A DNA stretch of 64,000 bases, from NCBI GenBank assembly GCA_902729315.2, contig LR746269.1, positions 7,910,231 through 7,974,230 of the forward strand. Direction: 5' to 3'. The notes below the pieces were generated by a model that saw only the letters and a program-made list of their open reading frames with translations, was not told where the DNA came from and ran no database searches. The translations under genes were made by a program, and so were the position numbers. Origin of the DNA: Spirodela intermedia (taxonomy: Eukaryota; Streptophyta; Magnoliopsida; Alismatales; Araceae). Numbering within the stretch: the first letter of the stretch is position 1; every line of letters begins with the position of its first letter. Below, piece after piece: positions 51,196 through 64,000 of the stretch.

Positions 51196-54100
51196 GGAAG
51201 TCAATCTGAAAGAGATGAGCGGTAACTGAGAGGGGCACGGCGAAAGCGACCGCTCATTAACTCGTGCGCTCCATGGATCTCCGTTGCTGGAAAACGACTT
51301 CAAAAGAGATGATCGCTGGGCAACTGGCCCTCGCGAGGAGCATTTACTACACTGAGCGATGACTGTTCAACTACCAGTTTCCGGACACTACAGCGTTGCC
51401 AGCCAGCAGTGCCTGCAGGACTACGCCAGAGGTCAAGAACTATACGTCAAGTAAAGGGCATGAGAGAGAGTGTGAGAGAGAGAGAGAGAGGAAGGAGAGA
51501 GGGGGGAGACAGAGGAAAGCCAATTGAATAGGTCTGCACCGGTATTCCTCGGCTCCTACTATAAAGACATCATTTCACGGGTGGCACAGAACTGGTAGGC
51601 TGCCTCCCAATAAAGGAAAAGGATGGCCAGTGTAGCAGTAAGGGAATCTGTTAGGTCTGCCTACACTTGTACTTAAATGACTCAACCTTCACCGTAGACT
51701 CAACATTCATTAGGCTATTTTGTTCGTTCTCTCGCTCTATATATATATATCTCTTACTCACCCTCTCTCTTTCTCTCTCTTTCTCTCTCTCTCGTCTATA
51801 CATTCGCAAGCACCGAGGCCATGGCTAACGCTACACTCCAAGGACGTTCCATTTCATGGCATAACTCATGCTTTTCCACTTGACACTGAAGAGATGAGCT
51901 GATCCTAATTAAGATTCTCAAAGGAGTATAATTAAACCATCGATCAAAATTAGTCCGTTCGACTGTGATTATGATGATTCAGTTCAAAATATTAAATGAT
52001 ATAAAGGAAATTCTGGCAAATGTTGAGAATCCCACAGATTCCTTGTCAGACTGCGCATCTTAATTTCTTGCTGGGTTTATGTTAAACCCAAGATATGAGT
52101 ATTAAAATTATACCCGTGGAGGTCAACATCTTAAAATTACATCCATGAAGTGGTTCTCAAAGTCAACGGAGTAAAGAAAGCCTCGGTGTTAGTGAACAGA
52201 TGTTGGAAGAACAAATTATATTTTTTATTGCTCATGGATCTCCCCTGACAAATAATTGAAATGATAACAAAATCAAGATTCTTCATAATAATGTTTTCAA
52301 CATTTTTCTTAATAATGAAAAAAAATCGGGTCTTTGTTATTTTTTTTATTAACAGTTATTTGAGGTCAGAAATGTTTCGGACCCCTACAAGTCATGAAAT
52401 TGAAGTCTACCTCTGTCAGGCTGACTGCACCCTCGATTTCCTGTGTCAGGTAGGCCATCCGCCACTCATTTCTCGGAAGTCGTTCGACCTATCTGGCAGT
52501 TGGGTTGAAAAAAATAAAAGCGGTTCAAGAAGATACATCAGCCTACCTATGCAGAACGGTCAATCCGCCGCTGTCCTGCAACAAAAGATGAGCAATGAAT
52601 TCATTATTTAATCTAGTATCTCTGTCTGAGGGTTCTGCGGCGGACGACTTGAGAAGATCAATAAGAGACGCCCGGGGGAATGTGAGTTAGGGGTCTTTGA
52701 AACGTGTTTCTGTCATCTGGTGATCGAAATCCGACGTCTTTACGACCTCATGAATCTTCAAATGAACTAATGACCTTCTTTTGATGTTTCCAGAACATTT
52801 GTTTATTATAGCGTAGACTACACCAGGTACATCATGAGGTGATTCTATAGAACGATCACGACTAAGAGAAAAATGAGTTCATATTATCGGATCCTAAGTA
52901 TCATTATCATGTTTGGTATATTTCAAAATCTAGCGAAGTTTCCTCTTAAATCAGACAGCATCTGGTAAGTTTATTCAAACATCGTACGTCTCGTCAGTTT
53001 TGTTTGTAAATATTTAACTTACCTAATAATATAATCACGGCCTTCTCAAGATTTCGGTTAAGATTCAACTTTCATACATCTTCCGGGGTTGACAATATCA
53101 ATACCCACGGTTATAAAATGGAGGTGGCGGTGACAGTGACCTTAAATACTAGGTATGGAAGTAAAACTCCTTTAGACCAGGTCATGGTAAGATGTATTGA
53201 TTCCATCTGTAGCCAAGAGATGGGAAAGTACACATACAAGAGATAGATGATACACAACTCTTTTGTCGATCACTGTTCAATGTTGGTATTTATTCAACAT
53301 TCCAAACTCAGTGGTTCTTTATTCCAACAGTCTGTCATTGATAAATGTCCACGATATGAACCATATGTACTGATTATTGACCGCTTGCGGCATAACTTTT
53401 TGTTGATTTTTTATTTCATGATGATAAGCGACGGGGGCCTTAAAGTCAAGCCAATCGCATAAAATGAACAGTGTAACACTGGTTCCAAATGAAACGTGTT
53501 TATCCAACTTATATTTTTAACATTATAGGTCTGTCTCAACACAACAATAGTTCCGTTCATCTGCCCCGTGGACAGAAATTATCTGGGTTTACGTAAATTA
53601 ACACATTCGCCGGATCCCACATATTGGTCTATTTAGTTACCACTGGTAATCCTAATGCGGAGTCTTTGATGAGGGATCCTAAAAGTTGTCTTCATTCTCT
53701 GACAATAAAACTTATGGAATCCGAGACTATCACCCAATGATCTCTGTTAGAGACTACTGCCTCAAGAAAAGTACCTTCACGTACCTTCCTTTTCTTCACT
53801 TAGCGCCAGTCTCTTTCGGAGATTTCCTCACCTTTGGTCTCTTTCGGTCATCTTACATTCATCTTGCGTAGATTTTATCGTTGTTTTCTTATCTTCTTCG
53901 CCTCATATGTTTCACTGAGATGGGCTATACTAATTCTGCCTCTGCGTATGCCTATAGTTGATCTCAGTCACCTTGTCCTTGGCCCCCTCTTCCTGACAGA
54001 CCAGCTGCAACGATAATTGTCTTTTGAGTTTGGCAGAAGGCACCTTCTTTTGCAAGCCAAGCCGAAATTCCCCAATAAAGCTGCTAGTACCAGGTGAACT

Positions 54101-54600
54101 CATATTGGCCTGGCAGAACTCCCAGCACGATGGCCTAGTAACTCAAACTCAAAAATGATCTGACCTTATTCAAAATAATCCATTTTAAATAAAGAATGCA
54201 TCTTATTAGATCAATCATTTGTTCAACGGTATCTCTATCATTGGACGAGGGATATGAGCCCTATCAAGATTAGGGAAGAAGTACTGAGAAAATGCAGCCA
54301 TCGAGGTGTTGTAATACGTGTGGGGAACGAAAGAGGGTTCGCATGTAACAAACTTGGTGGTCCCATTCGTGGGTGTTATTCTTTTTTCCCTATGCTTTTT
54401 CCCGTGTCGAGATTTTCAACGTGCAACCTTCTGTGATTTTCTCGGACCTCTTTTCTTTGTACTTACTCCACTTGATCGTTGCTTTGTGGGAGGGCATTTA
54501 GCATATCTCGCATGGAGATACAAGTCCAGATGGGATCAGCTCTTATATAGCTACAAAATTATAAATTAGGGTGTTAGGGCTATGCGAGCGTGTGCAGAAG
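51196..54600. other. intergenic, no gene recognised
   Basis: This contains GA-rich (51462-51491) and TCTC-rich (51725-51795) tracts and several short open frames. The frame at 52261-52611 mixes an AT-rich hydrophobic start with a more protein-like end (EVYLCQADCTLDFLCQVGHP), but is not recognised. No RNA gene was seen. Confidence 0.45.
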
Positions 54601-57600
54601 GGTGGGAAGAGATATTATCGAGTGAATCTTATTAGCCTTAGAAAAAGTAAGTAAAGTTATAAGTCCACATTGCTTAACGGATAAATAACTGAAGTCAAAG
54701 ATTTGCGGTAAGTTATACACTCCTTAATTGAGAAGCGATCAGGCACAAATAGCTGCACACAGACTATTGCACGAATAATACATTAACTAGCATGCTGCAA
54801 TGTGTCAGATAGGCACATAGGCATGAATGGATGGTACGTGCCGACAACATAGTAGCTTACCAAAATACACACAAATGGGGACCAAATGGTGAGAGAGAAG
54901 AGGGACAAGAGGAATGAAGAAGGGGAAGAACAGGAGCACTAGGGAAGGAAGTGGCTACAGGCTCTTGATCAAGCTAGATAAAAACTTTCGCTAGATAGAA
55001 ACTTTCCCCCCAGCTTTCTTTCAAAGCCATTTACTTGGTGGCTAACAACCCTGGTTTCCATCTACTAGTTTCTTAATTACATTGAAATAGAGATTTATCA
55101 GTCTTTAAATAGTGTGATTGTTGCATTAATAAGAATTTTAAAAATGGTGCGATAATTATGATAAAAAGTTATGATCTTCTAATGAGAGAAAACCCACAAA
55201 ATATCTCTTAAAATTGAAGTAATTAGTAAGAGGAAGGAGTTTTTTAAAGTCACAAGATCACTAGGATCTACAAAAGCAATGATGACATGCCATATGCTTT
55301 GCAAACAATACATTTTGTCTCAAACTGAATTGAGTATAAACCAATAGCTTTGCTGAATATTGTAGAAATGAAGATATCTTCAAATATAAAAACAATTACT
55401 AAACACTAGAGTCTCTTAATATTGTTGTTATATAAATACATTAAAAGGAGTGCTTGTAACAAGAGATAAAAAAAAATTTAGTGCACTGATGTCTAATATG
55501 TAGGGATATACTCATGAAATCTACTGTGTATGGGGGATTTACTAATCCTATGAATTTTAATTGTAATTTTCTGGGAGAGAAGAATGGAAGCTGAGGGTAG
55601 GAACACTTGATAAACTAACATAGGTGAAGGAAAGTTGAACCACTAGACAATTGTGTCAATATCTCATTCCTTTTTAGTGTGTGACTAGTGTGTCAACCTA
55701 ATTGAGTTAATCCGACTAGTGTTGACTATGTGTCAACCCAACCCAACTAGTGTCAACCCAACTAGTAAATGAGAAAGAAAAACTTATTAAACACTGAAAA
55801 TTAGGAAAATATTTTAAAGAGCTAATTCACCTCATGCTTGGTATTCTATTTAGCCTACTTGAGGGCCAAGATACAATAATTGTCGATCATTAACAAAATT
55901 GAAAGATATGTGTGACCCTTGGTTTAACTTAATAAAAATCTCTGCGATTTTTAATGCTTCAACTTTTTAAGTTCTATTTTTTTATTCTTCTTTATATGAA
56001 TTAAGTTGACTTACATGCATATAATACATTTAGGGTGTGTCACTATAGGAATAAAATAAGCTACCATTATATCATGAAGCTAGTCATTTGAGCACACAAG
56101 TATATGTTGTTGTCACAGTTTTTAATTATGTTTAGACCACCAAAAAAACCATGGCAAAAATATCCCTATAAAAAGATCAAACTCTCCAACCTACGACATG
56201 AGGAAAAATCATTATTGAGAACTCATTTGCACATTCTCATGCAAGCATTCATGTGGCTTCTCACCAAAAGACATGTCTACACATCCAAGCATAAGAACTT
56301 ATGTCATTAAAAATTACACATATAATTTGCGATAGCATTTATTTGTCGTAATATTTTATTAGGGTACTTTTACTGCTCATGCTGACCTAGGGTCATTAAT
56401 GTAGAAGAGAAGATATAAATTCTAATATGGTTAACCTTATGAAGTGATGAATCTAAAAATAGTGTTTCGGGGGAACACTTGGGCAGGTTCGTGCCTTAAA
56501 ATCTATTTGAGGTTAGCATAGCACAAGCACATTGTCATTAAAGAGTCAAGTAGGCCAAGTCAGCTGAAGCATAATAATTTTTGGTTCCACATATTGATAG
56601 GAAATGATAATTCAAGAAGGGAATCAAAATCCATCCCCTCTTGATAACACTTATAACATTCTTCAAATCAGGGCTAATAATCAATTAAGATTGTGTATAT
56701 TATATGATAGAAAACTAGGATATACTTTTCAAAGAATTAGATTTATCATATTAGGACTAAGTAAAATATATTCATGTATCACCAGGTTAGAGAGTTTATG
56801 TTAATTGGAGATATCTATTTCAATAAAATAGCTCTAAGCGTTGTTGATATGCTAATAAATCTTCTAACATAGGAAATATTTTTTATAGTTAAACTAACCT
56901 GATTGATCTAATCAACCATGTCTTATTTTTAAGCATTTTAATGTTCTTAAATAGAAATAAAAAGAAAAATGATCATAAATATGTTCTGGTTATGCTAATA
57001 GTTTGATGAAATTTTAATAATTTAGATCCTCATTCAAATCAAAGATTTATAAAATATATATTTTTAAAAGATCAAACACCAAGTACACCAACAATGACCA
57101 AAGTCTTGGGCCATATAAGTATTCCATCTCATGAGATTTCAAGACAAGTATCAATGTTGCATTGATTTAGTTAACTTTTATTTTAAGGTCCAACTCTCTT
57201 TTTAGTTAAGCCTTCAATCAAGTGATACTGTGCCCAAGCATTCAAAAGCCTCCAAACATCAACTTGATAGGTGTTATAATTCTATAAGGATAAATAATTA
57301 TCTATAAGTTAAATATTTTATATTTTTGTGGTAGATTTAATGTCTCACTTTGATCAAGAAATAGGTGTTGAACTGATACTGTCCTATTTGACTTTAGATA
57401 ACTACTTTAATTTTCTTAATCCCTTCCTTCAATCTTAATTTCTCTTGAATTTATTGGGTATAAATCTTGAGCGTGGTAAGATTTTATAGTGGGTCTACCC
57501 TTTGTTTACGTTTTCTTGTAAGAATATTGCATTATGTGGTTCTAAACCATGTATTTAGACAACAGTCAATGCTTATTAGGCTCAAGCTTCATAACATTTC

Positions 57601-60600
57601 ATCCAAAAAAGTTTATTCTTGATTCATGACTCTTGATAGCCTAAATCTAATTATAGATGTCAACTCTTTTAATTAAGAAAAATGCTTAATCACTAGCTTA
57701 TCTCTTAGAATATTTAGAAATATCACTACCTGATTTTTTAGATTTTGATGAAGGCTTTAATCATCTCTGGAAATTTGATGAAGATTAAGATTAATTATGC
57801 TTAATTTTCATTCTTCTCTTCATGCAGCAAAGCTATCTAATTGATGAAGATGTTGTCTCACTCCAACAAGGTTGAAGAAAATCTCATTTGAATCAAACTT
57901 TGCACCTCAATTCATTGTCTTCTTGTTATAGAATCAAACTTCAAAGATTGTTCAAATTAGCATGTAAATCTCTATAAAATTGATTAACAAAGAAATTCAA
58001 GAACATAGTAAGTTCTAGAATAATTGTATGGAAAAAATTAACCCTTGGAGAGAGGCTGAATTTATATAAAAAAATTGATTTGCATCCTTTTCATGTTTCC
58101 TACTAATTTTTAATGTTAAGATTCTAAAATTAGTTAAAACTTTGAATGGTTGGAAAATAATATAATGCATTCAATAAAGATTTGGATATCCTCTTAACTA
58201 ATAATTCACACATACCGACAAGAATCTGCAAATGTTAAAATAAGGTTCTTAATATAGAAAAATAAAATAATGATTTTTAATCAAATTGAATCCAAATCAG
58301 CTCAAAGAAATGTGAATACGAAGTAAACATACTAACATCACGATCAATTTAGCTCAGATATCTCAAAAAAAATTAATCAGTAATATTTAGAAAATTTTGA
58401 ACATTTTACAAATTAAGTAGACTTGATCATTTTTATTCTCTATCTAGAAAGATTGGAAGTAGCAAGTTCAACTCATGAACATTTATTACACTGATGAAAA
58501 TTTCATTATAATATTTTACTTCAACCAATCATGTGAAAACTAATGTACAAATCATTACTTTCCTTCAGCGGTAATTTTCATATTATTGATATTTCTAATA
58601 GTTGTAAATAAACTCAGGATTTCATGCAGTAATTGCATCCTATTTGAAAATTTTAAAATATGAGAATCACATAAATACTTTGAAATATATTTTGGATACT
58701 CGAAATCATTGATATGTATTATTCATTAATTTATAATTAATTTATTGCATGCATGTGTATAAGAGATGACTTATGTATGTTATGTATATAAGAAGTATTC
58801 ATCATAATTAGATTCATTTATTTATCTCATGTGTTTTTATCCTAATAAAAATGTTTTATGATAATTAGTACTCATAAAGCCAACACTTTGTATGCCAAAA
58901 AACTTTACGACAATGCTACTATTATGTGAAAAGTTTAGTATCATTGTGTCTAATTTTGGGAAAATAGACCTGTGAAATCTATGATGGGACAAGTGTTTCT
59001 ATTCCTATGGATTTCAATACTTAATTTCTAAGAGAGAATAGTGGAAACTAATAGTAACAACCCTAGGCAAGTGGACATAAGCTATGAAAGACTAAAGTAC
59101 TACATAAGAGAGTTTTTTGTTGGTCATTAGCAAGTGAGTAGACTTAGTGAGTCAACTTGACAAGCTAAACCTATTTGGCACATTTAATTCAGCCTATCCC
59201 CCTCTTAGCATGATATCTAGCCTAATTGGGATAAACACCAATAAAATAAATTATGATCACACATATAACGGGGTGTGGTTTCTCTTTGCATTTTATGTAG
59301 ATAATGTAAGGTGAACAAGAGAAGAATATGACATCTTCAAGTGCCTTAAGTCAAGGTAGATATTGATATCAAATCTTTCTGAAGTACTAATTTTAACAAA
59401 GTTTATGGTCTCATGAAAATCACATAATGGTAATAACTCTCCAAGCACTAGAGAACAAAATGAGAAAACACATCACTTTTAACAAACGGTTAGAAGGGAA
59501 ATGACAAGACTACTTTCCATGACAAGGTAGTGTATTAAATTCAATTGAAGAAATTAGGGTAGTAAAAATATTCTTCAGTTATCTAGGGGTAATATATTTC
59601 AAGTAATATTCATTTTACACATCTAACTTATGACTTGGATAACTTCAAGTTTTTAAGACGAATATACATAAGATAAAAAATTAATAATATAAATAAAAAA
59701 TAATCCACCAATTTCTTTATTTTAAGACTATTAAAATCTTGAAATCAGACTTTGGAGAAATCAAGAAATTGTAAGTTATTTCAAAAATATTGAATAAGAC
59801 AACCATTAGTACCGTGACCTTATATAAAGTTCTAGAGACATTCCAAAAAAATTCCATTCTTGTTCAAGAGCTCATGATAGATCATGTACGTTTCACATTT
59901 TTCATAAACCTGAATGAAATGTTCAGTGCCTTCACTAAACAGGTTTATGATAAATTGAAATAGTTCTGTAACAAGAGAGTAATTATGTGGATTATTTATT
60001 CAAATGCAATGACTATTACATTCACTAAAAAGCCACTTCTTTTTGAGATATACTTTAGTTATGATGACTCCATTAATATGTTAGTGTGTGCTAATGAATA
60101 TAGTTCAGTATATGGTAAATTTAATATTATAAAACTTAAAAATCAATTAATGCCAAAGGCAGATTGATAAACAAATATAACTACACAAAAGAGTCGACAA
60201 TATAATCGAAATAGGAATCTATTTTTCTGTAGACAGCCATTAATTAAATTTTTGTGATCAGAATGCACTAAATATAACTCTTGACATCAATTTAAAAATG
60301 TCATCTTATCAACACAAAAGAGAGGAAAAGGTCAGCTAAGAATTTTTTAGTCAACTAGAGGATGGGAATCGTCTTATTTTTTCCTAAAAACTATAATAAA
60401 ATAATAAAAGGAACTGAAACTAAATAAAATTGTGAGGAAAGATATTTAATTAAATTTTACTTGGATATTGTGAGGAGATTTTAGTCAAATGCTTGAATGA
60501 TAGCTAGGACATGTAAAAATGTGCAGCTGTCTTCTATATTTTTTTATGTTTTAACTATCTCTTGGTATGGTGTGAGCTACATCAAAGGTGCTTCAATATA

Positions 60601-60888
60601 GTCCACTGAAAGATTTTCTTACATATTATAGAAAATTTACTTCTATTTTTTTTCAAAGCACTAGTTTTAAATTTTGAAAATTTTATTTATTTAATTCTCT
60701 GGATTTTGTCCAATTTTGATCCAAACATTGGTATGCCTTTTTTTCCCTTCCCTTGGAAATGAAAATGACGAAAGTCCTCTGATAAAAAATTACCAATTTT
60801 CTAAGTCCCAAAATTTTTATGAATCATATGTGGTACAAGTGTTGAACTCGTTCCTCCTTAAGTCATAAGATAAAAACCATGAGATAAC
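54601..60888. other. AT-rich gene desert with decayed repeats
   Basis: More than 6 kb of strongly AT-rich sequence with frequent stops in all frames. Two stretches, about 55482-55650 and 58940-59095, share an alignable order of words (for example tgtctaat, tgaaatcta, tcctatg, gagagaa, ggaa) at low identity, suggesting an old dispersed or LTR-derived repeat. No transposase, gag or pol domain was recognised. Confidence 0.45.
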
Positions 60889-61045
60889 AGGGGTAATTTC
60901 ATTGCTCAATTATGTTGTAAAACTCTTACATTAAACAATTTAGAACTTTAAACTTCATGAGAAATTAGTGAGATTAAATGATCAATGGTGTCTAATGGAA
61001 GAGTTTTGCAACATAATTGAGGAATGAAATTACCCCTCCATGTTA
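60883..61045. mobile_element. MITE-like inverted-repeat element
   Basis: Two arms of about 45 nt (60889-60933 and 60993-61037) are near-perfect reverse complements: aggggtaatttcattgctc pairs with the right arm's gaggaatgaaattacccct, with about four mismatches over the arm. A further ataac/gttat match lies outside, after a 4-nt offset. The loop is about 60 nt. No convincing target-site duplication was found. A MITE is the simplest reading; a folded small-RNA precursor is an alternative. Confidence 0.7.
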
Positions 61046-62860
61046 TTAATAGATAGCTTTTCCATTATCATGTCTATTCATTAAAATCTATAATTTAAAA
61101 CTACATTTTCAAAACTGAAAAAATGTCAATTCAAAACTTATCCCACGTAAAGATTATATAATATTATTATTTTGCATTCCTTGAAAACGTTCATGATGAA
61201 AATGACTAAAAGAAAATTGTGATTAGATATAGTGATGTAATTTTCTCTTTATTAGATGTGAATTAGATCGTTGGGAGAAGTGCTCCATTTTGAATCTTAT
61301 CTCTCATTCATGATGCAAATGTATGCGAGAAACAAAGAATGTTTTTGTTATTCGTAAAAATATATAAATCGTTTAATCGCATCAAATGCAGAAATTTAAT
61401 AATGCCAACTTATATGTTGTACTATCTTCTTGTAGATGAGTTTCTTCCTTTTTCATAATGAATATTGTTGTATGAGTAAAACCCAAAAGGAAATAGAACG
61501 AAAGGGATGAACTAATGCTCACACATATGTAACGAATTTCATTATGGATTCACTGTCTTTGATATGAAACGAACCTAATTATTCCATCTTTCACAATTTT
61601 CTATGACTATACTGCCTTTGACGCTGACCAGTGTTAGGAGTTCTACCATTAATCATAACAGTAATATTTTGCTCATACTCAACTATTTCTTATCCAAGTG
61701 ACCAATGCTGGTAGCCAACCGACACAAATACATAATGACAAGAAGTTCCTGAGGATTATCGTAAAGTCCAAAGTTCGGATTTTATACTTTTGTCCTAACA
61801 TTTTAATCCTATTTCTACCATAATCATTTTCATATGACGATTTTTTAAAAACCCGATCGAGGACTATCCCTGGATCTACTGATCCAAATGAACCAATTTC
61901 ATGCCCAATGAAACTTTTTGTGGCTTCCTGGAACCGAGGTAACATGGCAATGGCATCGAGGGATTTTCTTATGTACTATAATTGACTTTCAATCCATGAA
62001 ACGAGGTACGCAAATTTTATGAAATGCTAAACAAGATTTGAGAACAGTTCAAAGTTACATCCACATCTCTATTGTGGGCATCATTGCATCCGAATGACTT
62101 TATTCCTGATCTCGAGTCATATTTCTCCTGATTAGAAGAGTACATCGATTGTAGCCATTCCACTTCCCAGACTCATAATCAAGCATATATCATCATTATC
62201 ATGTATTAATTAGTGCAATTAAAATTCTTATGTGATACACAGATCTTCAACAGCAGGAAACATGCTTACTTGCGCCGAAGTGCTTTATTTACATGAGAAA
62301 GTTACACCCATTCGTTGCTCGTAACATCAATTGAGTCTATCCCCCGCTTTACGTATTTGGGCACAAAGAGCGTGTTCTTCACCAAGTCGTCTTCCATACG
62401 TGTCAACTTCAAACAGGGACGGCGTACGTGGAGTGAATGAAGTAGAGACCCTAGTTCAGTTGATGGCAGGGTATAATCTCCTCATTCTCCCTCCTTAATT
62501 TCTGATAAACCAGATGTGTGACCACAAGAAAGCATCGAATGGTTTCCTCTAATAAAGAGCCCAACTTAAAGCAGAGACTGTCAGACTTTCCGCAGGTGAT
62601 TAGTTAAACTTATTGACGAAGGAAAAGTAGCGAGGAAGCTTCCAGGAAGATCACTCCCAGCTACTCCCCTCCCCTCTATTTAATGTGATGCAATCCCTGC
62701 TACGCCGGATTGGCTCTCTCTCTCTCTCTCTCTCCCCCCCTCTCTGGCTATCTATCAACCCTATCTACTTGAATTTCTAGACTTGACATCAGCTTCTTCT
62801 CCTGTGCCTACGAGGTCATCTCCGTGACTCCTCTTCGACCCTATTCTGAAAGGCACAATC
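61046..62860. other. AT-rich flank and CML promoter
   Basis: AT-rich sequence without recognisable genes gives way at about 62340 to more balanced sequence upstream of the CML gene. It includes a (CT)11 tract at 62713-62734, about 125 bp before its ATG, as seen upstream of other genes in this window. Confidence 0.5.
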
Positions 62861-63493
62861 ATGAAGATATTTACAAATTTCTTCAATTCCTCTCCTTCAT
62901 CCACTCATCTCCAGAAGAAAAGCGCGAACTGCAAGTCCAAGGAGAGGCCTACGTCCCCATCCGACGCGCTGTCGTCCGCGTCGAGCAACTCCCCAATCTC
63001 CAGCGGTTCCTTCGGCAAGTGCACCGCCGCCCCGCCGACCCCACCTTCGGTCATCCTTCGCCCTCACCCAGACGACTGGTCCGCCCCCACAGAGCTCCGT
63101 CCCAAGATCACGAAGGAGGAGTGGGAGCTTGTGCTCAGGCTGTTGGGAAACTCCGGCCACCTGGCCGCAGAGGAGGCAGCTGCGATATTGCACGAGGCCA
63201 ACGGCGATGGCGACTGTGGCATAAACCTAAGCAATTTTGGGGCGCTTGGGTCCTCGACCGGTGGGGAAGGTTCCGTGGAGGAGGAGCTGAAGGGTGCCTT
63301 CAGAGTCTTCGACTCCGATGGTGACGGGAGGATATCGGCGGAGGAGCTGCTGGGAGTCTTCCTCACCCTGGGTGACGATGGGTGTACTCTGGAGGACTGC
63401 CGCCGGATGATTGGCGGAGTCACCTCCCGTGACGACGGATTCGTCTGCTTCGACGACTTCGTTCGCATGATGTCCGGCCAGATAGGTCTGTGA
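62861..63493 (+). CDS. calmodulin-like EF-hand protein (CML35/36-like)
   Basis: This is an intronless gene of 210 aa with a Ser/Pro-rich, basic N-terminal third (SPSDALSSASSNSPISSGSF), as in the CML35/36 group, and a C-terminal EF-hand domain. One loop is canonical: DSDGDGRISAEE at about residues 151-162, with Asp at 1, 3 and 5 and Glu at 12. An earlier loop (EANGDGDCGINLSNF) has Ala/Asn where the first ligand should be plus a changed spacing. A later one (TSRDDGFVCFDDF) lacks the first Asp but keeps a C-terminal acidic residue. So calcium binding may depend on one strong site. CMLs relay calcium signals to unknown targets. The ATG at 62861 is the first in frame. Confidence 0.88.
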   Translation: MKIFTNFFNSSPSSTHLQKKSANCKSKERPTSPSDALSSASSNSPISSGSFGKCTAAPPTPPSVILRPHPDDWSAPTELRPKITKEEWELVLRLLGNSGHLAAEEAAAILHEANGDGDCGINLSNFGALGSSTGGEGSVEEELKGAFRVFDSDGDGRISAEELLGVFLTLGDDGCTLEDCRRMIGGVTSRDDGFVCFDDFVRMMSGQIGL

Positions 63494-63725
63494 CTGAGAG
63501 GGGCTGGCGATCACCCTACGTTCACCGTCTCGTTCTTCTTGTGTCATCTTGGATCGGGAATTCGCCGTCGGTTGTACAGTGAGAAAATAAGTGAATAATG
63601 GTTTAAATCAGATTACCTTCAGAAAAGCTGAAACTCTTATTCCAACCTCTTTGACCATCTTTATTTCACAAAAGCAAATGATGAATGACCATTATGCCTC
63701 CCGGTTCTCCCTTCTGCCAGCCTGA

Positions 63726-63791
<66 letters not shown>

Positions 63792-64000
63792 CTATCTAGC
63801 TGTCTATCTATTTATCTATCTATCTATCTCTATATGGCTACCTATCTATTATCTATCTCTCTGTCTGTCAATCTATCTATCTCTCTCATGGTTATTCTAA
63901 TCCTATATAATGCCATAACCATGGTTCTCAGGCTAGCCGTTAAAAGAAGAAACCGCTTCGATTACATGACCTTTTAGAATCTCATCTCATCTCATCTGGT
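63494..64000. other. 3' flank of the CML gene with long CT/CTAT repeat
   Basis: The CML 3' UTR region is followed by a long compound microsatellite (63730-63890). The rest is unremarkable, with a short catct repeat at the window end. Confidence 0.6.
63730..63890 (+). repeat. compound (CT)28-(CTAT)n microsatellite
   Basis: A pure CT tract of about 28 units (63730-63785) passes into CTAT/CTGT-type tetranucleotide repeats to about 63890. It is the longest microsatellite in the window. Confidence 0.92.

Overview
This is a plant nuclear genome segment, almost certainly angiosperm. Genes have many short introns with GT..AG borders, there is a cytosolic-type tRNA-Ser, plastid-targeted and plant-specific families (FANTASTIC FOUR, BLADE-ON-PETIOLE, plant Pol V subunit 5, CNL resistance genes) are present, and long (GA)n/(CT)n tracts recur at gene 5' ends. 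The GC-rich, partly intronless coding regions beside AT-rich introns suggest a monocot or an early-diverging angiosperm. The sequence alone does not fix the species.

Layout. 330-3539 (+) is the 3' part of a tryptophan synthase beta-chain gene, with a probable 370-bp solo LTR in its last intron. 4492-5820 (-) encodes a small plastid membrane protein and 6360-8370 (-) a RING ubiquitin ligase of the RF298/MIP1 type. 8957-9037 is tRNA-Ser(UGA). 9655-17567 (+) is a complete 16-exon cytosolic lysyl-tRNA synthetase. 18842-19681 (-) is a FAF-family gene. 20.7-23.6 kb holds no intact gene, but carries a rearranged copy of part of the NRPE5 gene and a Ty3/gypsy integrase relic. 23664-30035 (+) is Integrator subunit 9 (11 exons). 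30246-33182 (+) and 36412-33602 (-) are two single-exon CC-NB-LRR genes arranged tail to tail. 36859-41275 (+) encodes the Pol V-type RPB5 subunit. 45176-47280 (-) is a BOP-like BTB/ankyrin co-regulator. From 47.3 to 62.8 kb there is a gene desert, very AT-rich after about 54.6 kb, with a 62-bp minisatellite, an inverted-repeat element and decayed repeats. 62861-63493 (+) is an intronless CML-type EF-hand protein, followed by a long (CT)n/(CTAT)n tract.

The genes do not form an operon-like pathway. They are mostly housekeeping (Trp synthesis, Lys-tRNA charging, RNA processing, Pol V), with development (FAF, BOP), signalling (CML, RING ligase) and immunity (NLR pair) interspersed.

The most unusual structures are these. 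First, the inverted NLR pair shares a nearly identical tract (1461 bp and 1500 bp; the 39-bp difference is exactly one tandem duplication) inside otherwise diverged paralogues. This is the signature of recent inter-locus gene conversion, and both copies have non-canonical kinase-2, GLPL and MHD motifs. Second, a recent copy of NRPE5 intron 2/exon 3 sequence sits about 19 kb away, rebuilt from one direct and one inverted segment joined at a TTAA overlap. Third, INTS9 and the first NLR are separated by only about 210 bp. All coordinates for spliced genes were read by eye from splice consensus and reading-frame continuity; the summed exon lengths are multiples of three for every complete spliced gene.
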